A stretch of DNA of 14,904 bases. Source: Herminiimonas sp. (GTDB lineage Bacteria; Pseudomonadota; Gammaproteobacteria; Burkholderiales; Burkholderiaceae). The first letter of the stretch is position 1; the number at the start of each line of letters is the position of its first letter. Shown here piece by piece: positions 9,326 to 14,904 of this stretch. The position numbers and the translations under genes are program-made. The notes beneath the pieces were generated by a model. That model searched no databases and was not told the origin of the DNA. It saw nothing but the letters and a program-made list of their open reading frames with translations. The DNA lies in the NCBI GenBank assembly GCA_014377155.1, contig JACMQD010000157.1:1-14904 (forward strand). The letters are read 5' to 3'.

Positions 9326-10189
9326 TCAGCTTTTCGCAAACAGTCCTTGCGGACGCAACATCAGGACCAGGATCAGGAAGGCAAATGCAATGGCATTGCG
9401 ATCGAGGAATTTGCCCAGGTAAATCGTGCCGAACGATTCGACAATACCGAGCACCAGCGCCGCCAGCAAGGTGCCGCGCACCGAACCCATGCCACCGAGG
9501 ACGATGATCGCCAACCCCTTGTACGATGGCACGCTGCCCATCGTCGGTTCCACCAGATTGTTCAGCAGCGCGACCCATACACCGGCAAATCCAGCTAGTG
9601 CCGAACCGACGAAAAAGTTCAGGTCACGCACCTGGTTCAGCTTGATGCCGAACGATTGCGCCATCTGCGGATCGGATACTGTCGCCTGACACGCGACTCC
9701 GATTCGGGTGCGCGTTTGCAGATAACCCAGCACACCGATAATTACTGCGCTGCTCGCCATGACCAGCAACTCGGCCTGCTTGAATTGCAGTCCGCCGAAC
9801 AGCTCGACCTGACCTTGCAGCGGCGGCGTCGTGTACGACAATCCCGATGCGCCGAAGATGATGCGAAACATTTCTTCAAACGCGATATATAAACCAATTG
9901 AGGCGATCAATGCGACGAAGGGAGGCTGCTTCAGGATCGGTTCGTAACACAGCCGATACATCGCAATCCCCATCAGGCCGGAAGCCAGCATCGCCAGCAC
10001 AAACGCCAGCGGCAAGCTGCCCGTGGCATTGGTGACAAGTACGCCAACGTAACCGCCGAGTGTGAACAATGCCGCATGCGCGACATGCAATATGCGTAGC
10101 AGTCCATACACCAGCGTCAGGCCAAGCGCGACCAGCGCATAGATGCTGCCTTGCACCAGTCCCTGTGCAATCAGTTCAAGAAAAAGCAT
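9326..10189 (-). CDS. livH: LIV-type ABC transporter permease (LivH-like)
   Basis: A 287-residue polytopic inner-membrane protein. It begins LIAQGLVQGSIYALVALGLTLVYGLLRILHVAHAA with internal family spacing, and contains GVACQATVSDPQMAQSFGI and AIIVLGGMGSVRGTLLAAL near the C terminus, all characteristic of LivH. It forms the transmembrane channel with LivM. It starts 69 bp after the binding-protein gene, separated by a GC-rich hairpin, with a weak GGGA ribosome site; both would lower its expression relative to the binding protein. Substrate cannot be read from the permease. Confidence 0.94.
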   Translation of the reverse strand: MLFLELIAQGLVQGSIYALVALGLTLVYGLLRILHVAHAALFTLGGYVGVLVTNATGSLPLAFVLAMLASGLMGIAMYRLCYEPILKQPPFVALIASIGLYIAFEEMFRIIFGASGLSYTTPPLQGQVELFGGLQFKQAELLVMASSAVIIGVLGYLQTRTRIGVACQATVSDPQMAQSFGIKLNQVRDLNFFVGSALAGFAGVWVALLNNLVEPTMGSVPSYKGLAIIVLGGMGSVRGTLLAALVLGIVESFGTIYLGKFLDRNAIAFAFLILVLMLRPQGLFAKS

Positions 10190-10221
10190 GACAGTCCCAG
10201 ATCCAGAGTTGGGTTGAACGC

Positions 10222-10249
10222 GGTGCGCATGATGTCTGCCGTGCGCACC
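10222..10249. repeat. GC-rich hairpin between the binding-protein gene and livH
   Basis: Perfect 8-bp arms GGTGCGCA (10222-10229) and TGCGCACC (10242-10249) flank a 12-nt loop. In the minus-strand mRNA it begins 9 bases after the binding-protein stop codon. No T-tract follows on the minus strand, so it should not stop transcription fully; on the plus strand it is followed by GTTTGTTTTT and would look terminator-like, but no plus-strand gene ends there. It may protect the 3' end of the binding-protein mRNA or act as a leaky attenuator. Confidence 0.75.
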
Positions 10250-10258
10250 CGTTTGTTT

Positions 10259-11416
10259 TTACTTGATTGACTTGGTCGGCGGCGCGAGCAGGACCGGATC
10301 GGAAATCACCGAGTGACGACGGAACGCTTTATCCTTGACGATCTGCACCTGCACATCTTTTCTTACTTCATGCAAGTCGTTGAATGACAAGGTGCCGATC
10401 GGTGTTTCGAAGGTGCCGGCCGCCAGTGCGTTTTTCAATACCTCACCGCCTTTGCCGCCAGTTTTCTTCAGGCTTTCGATCATCACATTGGTCGCCGTAT
10501 ACGACGATGCGGCCACCATATCAGCGTTGAAATTCGCGGTCTGCTTGAAGTCGGCAAAGAAGGTTTTCGTGATCGGCGAAGCGGAGTCGCGATCGAGTGA
10601 TGTGGTGACGTAAGTGCCTTCGGAAGCGGCGCCGGCAATATCCATGAACTTGTCGGAGTCATAGCCTTCCTGGCCGATGATCGGTGCGGTCACACCGGCT
10701 GCGCGCAACTGACTGACCAGGGGGCCGGCAGTGAAGAAATAGCCCGAAGCGTAGATGATGTCCGGATTGTCCGACTTGGCCTTCGAAACGATCGCGCCGA
10801 ACTGACGGTCCTGGATACCATATTCATATTCATTGAGGACGTTCAGTCCAAACTTCGCGGCACCTTCCTTGAAGCCCGCAGCCAACGCCTGGCCGAAGTC
10901 ATTCTTGATCGTGATGACCACCACTTTTTTCTTGCCGAGATCGTTGGCCAGCTTCGCACCGGCGCGTCCCTGCACCTCGCCCATTGCCGACACGCGGAAC
11001 ATGTAGTCACCAGTCAGCGTGATGTCCGGATGAATAGCATAGGCGACGACGTAGGGCACTTTACCCTGCTGAAATATCCCTGCCGCAGCGCGCGTGGAGC
11101 CGGAATACGAACCTGACACCGCGCCGATTACCTTGTCCTTTTCAACCAGCTTGGTCGCCACCGGGACTGCTTCCTTGGCCGACGCCTGATCGTCATACAC
11201 CACCAGCTCCAGCTTTTGTCCGGCGACTCCGCCCTTGGCATTGGCTTGGGCGATGGCGAGCTTTGCACCTTCCAGCGCCGATTTGCCATCGGCTGCGGCG
11301 AAGCCAGTTAGCGGAACATTGAAACCGATCTTGATATCGGCGAAGGCAGTGGGCGCGGCGATGGCGGAACAGGCGAACATGGCAACGACCAGATGCTTGC
11401 GATTGAATTGGATCAC
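10259..11416 (-). CDS. Periplasmic substrate-binding protein of the LIV-type ABC transporter, probable histidine binder
   Basis: First gene of the operon, a 385-residue type I periplasmic binding protein (LivJ/LivK family). The N terminus has a basic start, hydrophobic core and a probable signal cleavage after A26 (AFA|DIKIGF). Family blocks are NVPLTGFAAADGKSALEG, SGSYSGST (101-108) in the ligand-serine region, and GQEGYDSD (E250), which aligns with the glutamate that binds the substrate amino group in E. coli LIV-binding protein. Retention of both hints at a ligand with an alpha-amino acid group, favouring histidine over urocanate; this is inference by eye. The start is GTG (11414-11416) with GGGAG 6 bp upstream. 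It is followed by a hairpin and then livH. Confidence 0.92.
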   Translation of the reverse strand: MIQFNRKHLVVAMFACSAIAAPTAFADIKIGFNVPLTGFAAADGKSALEGAKLAIAQANAKGGVAGQKLELVVYDDQASAKEAVPVATKLVEKDKVIGAVSGSYSGSTRAAAGIFQQGKVPYVVAYAIHPDITLTGDYMFRVSAMGEVQGRAGAKLANDLGKKKVVVITIKNDFGQALAAGFKEGAAKFGLNVLNEYEYGIQDRQFGAIVSKAKSDNPDIIYASGYFFTAGPLVSQLRAAGVTAPIIGQEGYDSDKFMDIAGAASEGTYVTTSLDRDSASPITKTFFADFKQTANFNADMVAASSYTATNVMIESLKKTGGKGGEVLKNALAAGTFETPIGTLSFNDLHEVRKDVQVQIVKDKAFRRHSVISDPVLLAPPTKSIK

Positions 11417-11527
11417 GGGTGTCTCCCTTTACGAAAAAAAAGCCAGATGCTTTGTTTGCGCATGCATCTGGTGCAGTATTCAAACAACAGCGAACCAACC
11501 ACACGCGTTTCGCCGCCAGTTTTTTGT

Positions 11528-11556
11528 ATAATAAGTTGTATATACAACTTTGGCAA
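11528..11556 (-). promoter_or_regulatory. Sigma-70-like promoter of the transporter-hut operon
   Basis: On the minus strand, TTGCCA (11551-11556) and TATTAT (11528-11533) match the -35 and -10 boxes at exactly 17 bp spacing. The spacer is almost wholly occupied by the HutC-like palindrome, so repressor binding would exclude RNA polymerase. Transcription would start near 11521, leaving a leader of roughly 105 nt before the GTG of the binding-protein gene. Confidence 0.75.
11533..11550. promoter_or_regulatory. Probable HutC operator (18-bp perfect palindrome)
   Basis: AAGTTGTATATACAACTT is perfectly self-complementary and contains TTGTATATACAA, the core known for HutC repressors of Pseudomonas and other proteobacteria. 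It sits between the -35 and -10 boxes of the operon promoter and upstream of divergent hutC, so one site could control both directions. Urocanate binding to HutC would be expected to release it. No other copy was seen in the window. Confidence 0.88.
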
Positions 11557-11579
11557 GCGACTATTTTTGATCAGCGAAC

Positions 11580-11593
11580 GGCTCGTTTGAGCC
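11580..11593. repeat. Small inverted repeat in the hutC leader
   Basis: GGCTC (11580-11584) and GAGCC (11589-11593) flank a GTTT loop. It lies in the probable 5' untranslated region of hutC, about 85 bp upstream of the start codon. No T-tract follows. Its role is unknown and it could be chance. Confidence 0.45.
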
Positions 11594-11619
11594 TGCTCGA
11601 AACATGCTTGAGTTCATCG

Positions 11620-11639
11620 CGCGGTGGTATACCATCGCG
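11620..11639. promoter_or_regulatory. Second palindrome upstream of hutC, candidate operator
   Basis: CGCGGTGGTATACCATCGCG is palindromic except for one mismatched pair (positions 5 and 16); its centre TGGTATACCA is perfect. It contains GTATAC, resembling GntR-type half-sites but with tighter spacing than the GTATATAC of the first operator. Its centre is 88 bp from that of the first operator and 37 bp upstream of the hutC start. It may bind HutC or another regulator. Confidence 0.5.
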
Positions 11640-11675
11640 TTGCAAGGCCGCTTCCCGCGGCGGGTGGACACATCG

Positions 11676-12404
11676 ATGGAGAACGATTTGGAAGAGCAGG
11701 ATCAGCAGAACCGCGTACCGATTTTTCAGCAGATCAAGGATCATTTGCTGGAGGAGATTCATGCCGGCCATTGGAAAGCGGGCGATGCGATTCCGTCGGA
11801 ACAGGTATTGTCGAAGCAGTTCGGCGTGTCGCGGATGACCGTCAATCGGGCAGTGCGCGAGCTGACGTCAGAACAGGTGCTGACGCGCATCCAAGGTTCG
11901 GGCACCTATGTTGCGCAGCACAAGTACCAGGCCACGCTGGTCGAGATTAAAAGCATCGCTGATGAAATTCGCGCGCGAGGGCATGCACATCGAAGCGAAC
12001 TGCATCGGCTCGACAGCGGCAAGGCGTCGGAACTGCTGAGTCGGCAGTTCGGCATCGAAGCCGGGGCCAAGTTGTTCCATTCGATTATTGTCCACTTCGA
12101 AAACGAGATTGCAATTCAGGTGGAGGATCGCTGGATCAATCCAGATGTCGCGCCGGACTATCTGGCACAGGATTTTTCGATCATGACGCCGAACGAATAC
12201 CTGATGGCGGTGGCGCCATTGCAGGGGGTGAACTACAGCATCGAGGCAGTGAATCCACCGCGCGATATTGCATCGATGCTGAAGATACTGGTGAAGGAAC
12301 CGTGCCTTGTCCTGCATCGTCGGACCCTTTCGAAAGGGCAGGTGGCGAGCGTAGTGACGATGTGGCATCCGGGGGATCGGTATCAGTTTACGGGGAGTTT
12401 TTGA
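11676..12404 (+). CDS. hutC: Histidine-utilisation repressor HutC (GntR family)
   Basis: A 242-residue transcription factor with an N-terminal GntR winged helix-turn-helix (about 14-80; PIFQQIKDHLLEEI, IPSEQVLSKQFGVSRMTVNRA, GSGTYVAQ) and a C-terminal UTRA ligand domain (about 95-238; IAIQVEDRWINPDVAPDYL, PPRDIASMLKI, MWHPGDRYQFTGSF). HutC represses hut genes and is released by urocanate. It is transcribed divergently from the operon, with the predicted operator between. ATG 11676 is preferred because a GGTGG ribosome-like site lies 9 bp upstream and the protein then begins just before the HTH; an in-frame ATG at 11604 would add 24 residues not typical of HutC and cover the second palindrome. 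Its own promoter could not be resolved; autoregulation through the shared operator is likely. Confidence 0.95.
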   Translation: MENDLEEQDQQNRVPIFQQIKDHLLEEIHAGHWKAGDAIPSEQVLSKQFGVSRMTVNRAVRELTSEQVLTRIQGSGTYVAQHKYQATLVEIKSIADEIRARGHAHRSELHRLDSGKASELLSRQFGIEAGAKLFHSIIVHFENEIAIQVEDRWINPDVAPDYLAQDFSIMTPNEYLMAVAPLQGVNYSIEAVNPPRDIASMLKILVKEPCLVLHRRTLSKGQVASVVTMWHPGDRYQFTGSF

Positions 12405-12437
12405 GCAGCGATCTTATCTTGATTGTCGTGTGAATAG

Positions 12438-12914
12438 GCTGCCCCCACGGTCTCGGACATTACGGAAGCCCAATTTGATCGCATCTTTTCTGCCAATGTC
12501 AAAGGCACACTGTTCACCGTCCAAAAAGCATTGCCCCTTCTCAAGGACGGCGCGTCGATCATCTTGACAGGCTCGACCAGTGCCACGACCGGCATTCCCG
12601 CCTTCAGCGTCTACAGCGCGAGCAAGGCAGCAATTCGAAATTTCGCCCGTGGCTGGATTCTGGATCTGGCGCCCCGCAAGATTCGCGTCAATGTCCTTGT
12701 GCCTGGCTCAACCTCGACACCGGGTTGGCATGGTCTTGCCCCTACAAAAGAAGTTGAACGCGAAATGATCAGGATGGTTGAAGCGACCACGCCACTCGGC
12801 CGTCTCGGGCACCCGGATGAAGTCGCCAGTGCGGCGCTTTTCCTCGCGTCAGAAGACAGCAGCTTTGTCAACGGAAGCGAATTGTTTGTTGATGGCGGTT
12901 CTGCCCAGATCTGA
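12438..12914 (+). pseudogene. Short-chain dehydrogenase, N-terminally truncated
   Basis: This open frame has no proper start and encodes roughly the C-terminal two thirds of a classical short-chain dehydrogenase/reductase. Visible are ITEAQFDRIFSANVKGTLFT, the strand with catalytic serine ILTGSTSATTG, the YSASK catalytic motif, RVNVLVPGSTSTPG, and the terminal block FLASEDSSFVNGSELFVDGG. The N-terminal Rossmann motif TGxxxGIG and the NAG motif are absent, and a TAG stop at 12435 blocks further extension. About 80 residues appear lost, and the homology begins only about 35 bp after the hutC stop, suggesting a deletion or rearrangement at this junction. A TTG (12531) could start a shorter product but it could not bind cofactor normally. 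Original substrate is unknown. Confidence 0.82.
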
Positions 12915-12968
12915 AGCGAAGCCGCATTGTGCACTTCGGAAACAAAAAGTGGCAATGCTCGATGTGAC

Positions 12969-12983
12969 TTCGGTTTTTCCGAA
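12969..12983. repeat. Small hairpin after the dehydrogenase fragment
   Basis: TTCGG and CCGAA flank a loop of five T and are followed by ATTTTCT on the plus strand. The stem is only 5 bp and the T-tract is broken, so it is at best a weak terminator 55 bp after the truncated dehydrogenase gene. Confidence 0.35.
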
Positions 12984-13043
12984 ATTTTCTGATGACAAAC
13001 CGGCACGGTGTCGACCGCCGCTATTCTATTCAGAAGGTGACGT

Positions 13044-13178
13044 CATCCGATCGGCGCCACCGGTGCGTTTCTGATCACCATGGTCACACATGCGATGCAG
13101 CGGCCGGGGCAGCACAAGACGGTGGCGTCGCTGCGCATTGACGGCGCACAGCGCAGTGCGCTGCGCGCCGTGCTGGAA
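13044..13178 (+). pseudogene. Relic of a thiolase (acyl-CoA acetyltransferase) C terminus
   Basis: Frame +3 reads HPIGATGAFLITMVTHAMQR, then VASLRIDGAQRSALRAVLE. The first block matches the thiolase GHPxGATG active-site motif with its histidine, and the second aligns with the SLCIGGGQGxAL...LE block that carries the second catalytic cysteine. Here that cysteine is arginine and the glycine run is broken (RIDGAQ). Only about 45 codons remain, a stop lies directly upstream (TGA, 13038-13040), and no thiolase homology is seen further upstream. Downstream codons to the stop at 13286 do not resemble thiolase. It is almost certainly dead. Recognition is by eye over a short stretch. Confidence 0.6.
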
Positions 13179-13254
13179 TGCTCCGGCGCATCGAAGGAAC
13201 GCGATACGATCGCGCCACCTCAATCACTTGTGAAACGACTGCAATCAATTGATA

Positions 13255-13292
13255 ATCCGATTGCCGTGACTACGGCAGGTAGGTAATCGGAT
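13255..13292. repeat. Bulged two-part hairpin with AGGTAGGT
   Basis: Outer arms ATCCGATT (13255-13262) and AATCGGAT (13285-13292) pair perfectly, and inside GCCGT (13263-13267) pairs with ACGGC (13272-13276) around a GACT loop. The 8 bases AGGTAGGT (13277-13284) form a one-sided bulge made of a direct repeat. It lies about 70 bp upstream of the coiled-coil gene at 13361. CGCAGTTTCTG follows, so no clear terminator tract is present. Confidence 0.55.
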
Positions 13293-13360
13293 CGCAGTTT
13301 CTGGTGTTGTGCCATTTGCATGCATCCACCAATCGTCCATCTGACACTTGGGAGAGCGAA

Positions 13361-13774
13361 GTGATTCAAGCTGTGACTGCGAAGGCATCACCAAGCGTAA
13401 CTCAGGCAGTGCGGTCAGGCTCTGAGGTTGTGCAGACGGATACCCACACGCTCATTCTGCGCCAGGTACGTCAATTGCAAGCGCATCTGCGCGGATTGTA
13501 CGAACATCTGGCCAAGCTTGGCAACGGACCCGGTGATATCGATCTGCGCATCGAACTTCAGCATCAGATTCAGGCCGTGCAGCGCGAACTTCAGGCGCTG
13601 CAGGAAGCCTTGGTGACGACGGAAAACAAGAAAATCACCGTCATACAGGATGCCCCGAAATCCCGATTCGACAGTGCGCCTGGCAATACCGAAAAGCTGG
13701 TGTATTCGACAAGTAGACAAAATGGTGCTCAGGACGCCACCCGCGCAGGGGTTTCGATTGACGCGATGGCCTAG
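13361..13774 (+). CDS. Hypothetical coiled-coil protein
   Basis: I do not recognise a family. The 137-residue product starts at GTG 13361 behind GGGAG at about 7 bp spacing. Residues 1-25 are Ala/Ser/Val/Thr-rich. Residues about 28-85 are strongly helix-forming with repeated leucine/glutamine heptads (LRQVRQLQAHLRGLYEHLA, then LQHQIQAVQRELQALQ after a short GNGPGD break), suggesting a helical hairpin or two-part coiled coil. The last 50 residues are polar and probably disordered (TTENKK, SAPGNTEK, TSRQNGAQ). No signal peptide or membrane segment. It lies alone among gene relics, so expression is uncertain. A resemblance to FlxA-like coiled-coil proteins is possible but not established. Confidence 0.6.
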   Translation: MIQAVTAKASPSVTQAVRSGSEVVQTDTHTLILRQVRQLQAHLRGLYEHLAKLGNGPGDIDLRIELQHQIQAVQRELQALQEALVTTENKKITVIQDAPKSRFDSAPGNTEKLVYSTSRQNGAQDATRAGVSIDAMA

Positions 13775-14353
13775 CCAGTCAGGCTCACTCGATCGCTCAG
13801 TCGGCAGCTCGGCACGTCTGTGAACAGTCTCCGGATGATCCATTTCGAAAGATCGGCGTGAACGTTCATCGGGAGAGAAGGGGTAAATGCGGTGCATGGT
13901 TGTCCGTCTGTCGGCATTGCATCCTCAGTGACTATCACGCGTCATCATTTACGCTCGCTGTTAATGCTAATGCCCACATTTTTCGCCCCCGTCGGCACCT
14001 CGTCGCAGCGGTCTTCGCGCCACCGGCCAATCCGCGGGCCTCGGCGGTCACGGCAAATACGCCTCACAAGCAGAAGGCGGGTAAATCAAGGCGAAATCGA
14101 AGATCCAACTCGGACCAGTTGCGATACCATTGCACGTAATCTTTCGCGAGCATTGGCTCCCTGATCAGTTAGCCTTACACCATGTCGCGTCCCGGAGTCG
14201 GAAGCAGATGAATGAAGCACTCGTCAAATTTGCGCAATCGCAGCCGAGTACGGCGCCGACAACAATTGCGGTAAAAACCATTGCCGTGCGCATCAGTTTT
14301 GTCGGCTTTTTCGGCGACTTTGGGAGAGCAAAAACAGGGCGCCCTGGCGTCGG
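13775..14353. other. About 580 bp without a recognisable gene
   Basis: Several short open frames exist on both strands, but none has a convincing start site, protein composition or family motif. I see no tRNA, CRISPR repeats or clear IS ends. The sequence is probably degraded intergenic material, continuing the erosion seen in the neighbouring gene fragments, plus the distal upstream region of the dehydrogenase gene at 14540. Confidence 0.5.
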
Positions 14354-14369
14354 CATTGGGATCCCAATG
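14354..14369. promoter_or_regulatory. 16-bp perfect palindrome, possible operator
   Basis: CATTGGGATCCCAATG is perfectly self-complementary. It lies 170 bp upstream of the ATG of the truncated dehydrogenase and 71 bp before the second inverted repeat. It is long enough to be a dimeric regulator site, but no regulator gene is beside it. Confidence 0.45.
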
Positions 14370-14440
14370 GGGCTCTACACTACCGATTCATTATGGACGT
14401 GTAACGTGGTGAAATAAGCATCTGGAAGCCACCCGACTGT

Positions 14441-14456
14441 CCCCCAACTCAGGGGG
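14441..14456. promoter_or_regulatory. C5-N6-G5 inverted repeat beside a possible -10 box
   Basis: CCCCC (14441-14445) and GGGGG (14452-14456) flank AACTCA. A TACAAT hexamer resembling a -10 box lies 10 bp downstream (14467-14472), with no good -35 box; the repeat sits where the -35 would be. This layout fits an activator-dependent promoter for the dehydrogenase gene at 14540. A simple hairpin is the alternative. Confidence 0.45.
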
Positions 14457-14539
14457 ATTTAATGGCTACAATGGCCGATATTGAAACGTGTGAATACCTT
14501 TGCTGGAACTGCATCAATCACCCGTCATGGGAGGAATTC

Positions 14540-14809
14540 ATGAATAAAGTTGACTTAATTACCACGCCGTTTGGATTTGCCTCCACCGCCGATCAGGTCA
14601 TCGCCGGTGTGGACCTGTCGGGCCAGCGCGCCATTGTGACTGGCGGCTCGTCAGGCATTGGCATTGAGACAGCACGCGCGCTTGCAAGTGCCGGAGCAGA
14701 TGTCACGCTCGCAGTGCGAAACCTGGATGCAGGTCGCAAGGTCGCGAACGCCATTAGCGCCTCCCCCCTGTGTCAAACTGTTGTGAGACAACTTCATCAG
14801 TCTAATTAA
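14540..14809 (+). pseudogene. Short-chain dehydrogenase, N-terminal part only
   Basis: The frame starts at ATG 14540 with a GGAGG ribosome site 5 bp upstream. It reads TPFGFASTADQVIAGVDLSGQ, then AIVTGGSSGIGIETARALASAGADVTLAVRNLDAGRKVANAI: the complete N-terminal cofactor-binding unit of a retinol-dehydrogenase-like SDR of about 320 residues, with TGGSSGIG and the NADP-type arginine after the second strand (AVRN). Homology stops near codon 75 (about 14762). The last 15 or so residues (PLCQTVVRQLHQSN) are foreign and end at TAA 14809. The catalytic YxxxK half is missing, so the gene has been cut, apparently by insertion or rearrangement. It belongs to a different SDR subgroup from the fragment at 12438, so the two are not halves of one gene. 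Confidence 0.8.
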
Positions 14810-14825
14810 GGAAGTTGGCACATAC
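14765..14825. mobile_element. Possible end of an inserted element at the dehydrogenase break point
   Basis: Dehydrogenase homology ends abruptly where CCCCCTGTGTCAAACTG begins. The new sequence contains GTTGTGAGACAAC (5-bp arms, 3-bp spacer, 14780-14792) and is more AT-rich than the gene it interrupts. It resembles an IS terminus in position, but I could not assign a family and the other end is outside the window. Confidence 0.35.
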
Positions 14826-14904
14826 ATGGAATTAAAAATGACAGCAGCAGGATACGCCCCCGACGACACCGATGGTTTTTCTGACGGTGTCCCAGAGGGA
14901 GCCC
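14826..14904 (+). CDS. Possible start of an unknown gene (cut by window edge)
   Basis: An open frame begins MELKMTAAGYAPDDTDGFSD and continues to the right edge without a stop. A GGAAG ribosome-like site lies about 11 bp upstream of ATG 14826; an alternative in-frame ATG is at 14838. It follows the dehydrogenase break point, so it may be the first gene of the inserted element. Only 26 codons are visible and no family is recognised. Confidence 0.3.
   Translation, partial: MELKMTAAGYAPDDTDGFSDGVPEGA

Noticed and set aside
11604..11675. N-terminal extension of HutC from ATG 11604
   Set aside because: No ribosome site is seen there, the added 24 residues are atypical for HutC, and the region holds a palindrome more like a regulatory site.
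11417..11675. Sigma-54 promoter (GG-N10-GC) for the hut operon or hutC
   Set aside because: No convincing TGGCAC-N5-TTGC match was found; the sigma-70-like boxes around the operator are a better explanation.
13415..13897. Minus-strand 160-codon frame opposite the coiled-coil gene
   Set aside because: The plus-strand frame has the better start site and a regular heptad pattern; the reverse frame has neither.
14130..14417. Plus-strand 95-codon frame before the second dehydrogenase
   Set aside because: It begins with TTG, has no ribosome site, crosses the 16-bp palindrome and resembles no known family.
12438..14809. The two dehydrogenase fragments as halves of one split gene
   Set aside because: The N-terminal fragment is of the retinol-dehydrogenase-like type and the C-terminal fragment is a short classical SDR; they are also in the wrong order for a simple insertion.
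1..14904. CRISPR arrays, tRNA or rRNA genes, riboswitches, defence systems
   Set aside because: No regularly spaced repeats, no tRNA-like clover pattern and no recognisable conserved RNA or defence gene was seen on either strand.

Overview
The window carries a complete inducible histidine-utilisation (hut) locus from a Gram-negative bacterium. Protein style, moderate-to-high GC and gene content suggest a betaproteobacterium of the Burkholderiales, perhaps Oxalobacteraceae; this taxonomic guess comes from general protein appearance, not from a search.

Region 1 (1-201): the 5' part of an IS3-family orfA on the minus strand, with the probable end of that element at about position 201. It lies 7 bp beyond the hutF stop codon and points the same way as the hut operon.

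Region 2 (209-11556, all minus strand): one tightly packed cluster, in transcription order substrate-binding protein, livH, livM, livG, livF, hutU, hutH, hutD, hutI, hutF. The first five form a LIV-type (branched-chain amino acid family) ABC importer, which by position should bring in histidine or a related imidazole compound. HutH makes urocanate, HutU imidazolonepropionate, HutI formiminoglutamate and HutF N-formylglutamate plus ammonia. HutD is the accessory protein common in such operons. The HutG deformylase expected after HutF is not in the window. A sigma-70-like promoter at 11528-11556 has its 17-bp spacer filled by a perfect palindrome, AAGTTGTATATACAACTT, a very likely HutC operator. 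Two sizeable intra-operon hairpins lie between the binding-protein gene and livH, and between hutU and hutH.

Region 3 (11557-12404, plus strand): divergently transcribed hutC, the GntR-family urocanate-responsive repressor, with a second palindrome in its leader.

Region 4 (12405-14904): a decayed region. It holds the C-terminal part of one short-chain dehydrogenase, a short relic of a thiolase C terminus that has lost its active-site cysteine, an unrecognised coiled-coil ORF, about 580 bp with no recognisable gene, two inverted repeats, and the N-terminal part of a different short-chain dehydrogenase. That last gene breaks off at a junction with unidentified sequence running to the window edge. 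The hut locus is thus bounded by an insertion sequence on one side and gene debris on the other.

I did not find a clearly new system. The most interesting points are the LIV-type transporter built into the hut operon, the operator-in-spacer promoter with a second nearby palindrome, and the IS that has landed where hutG might be expected.
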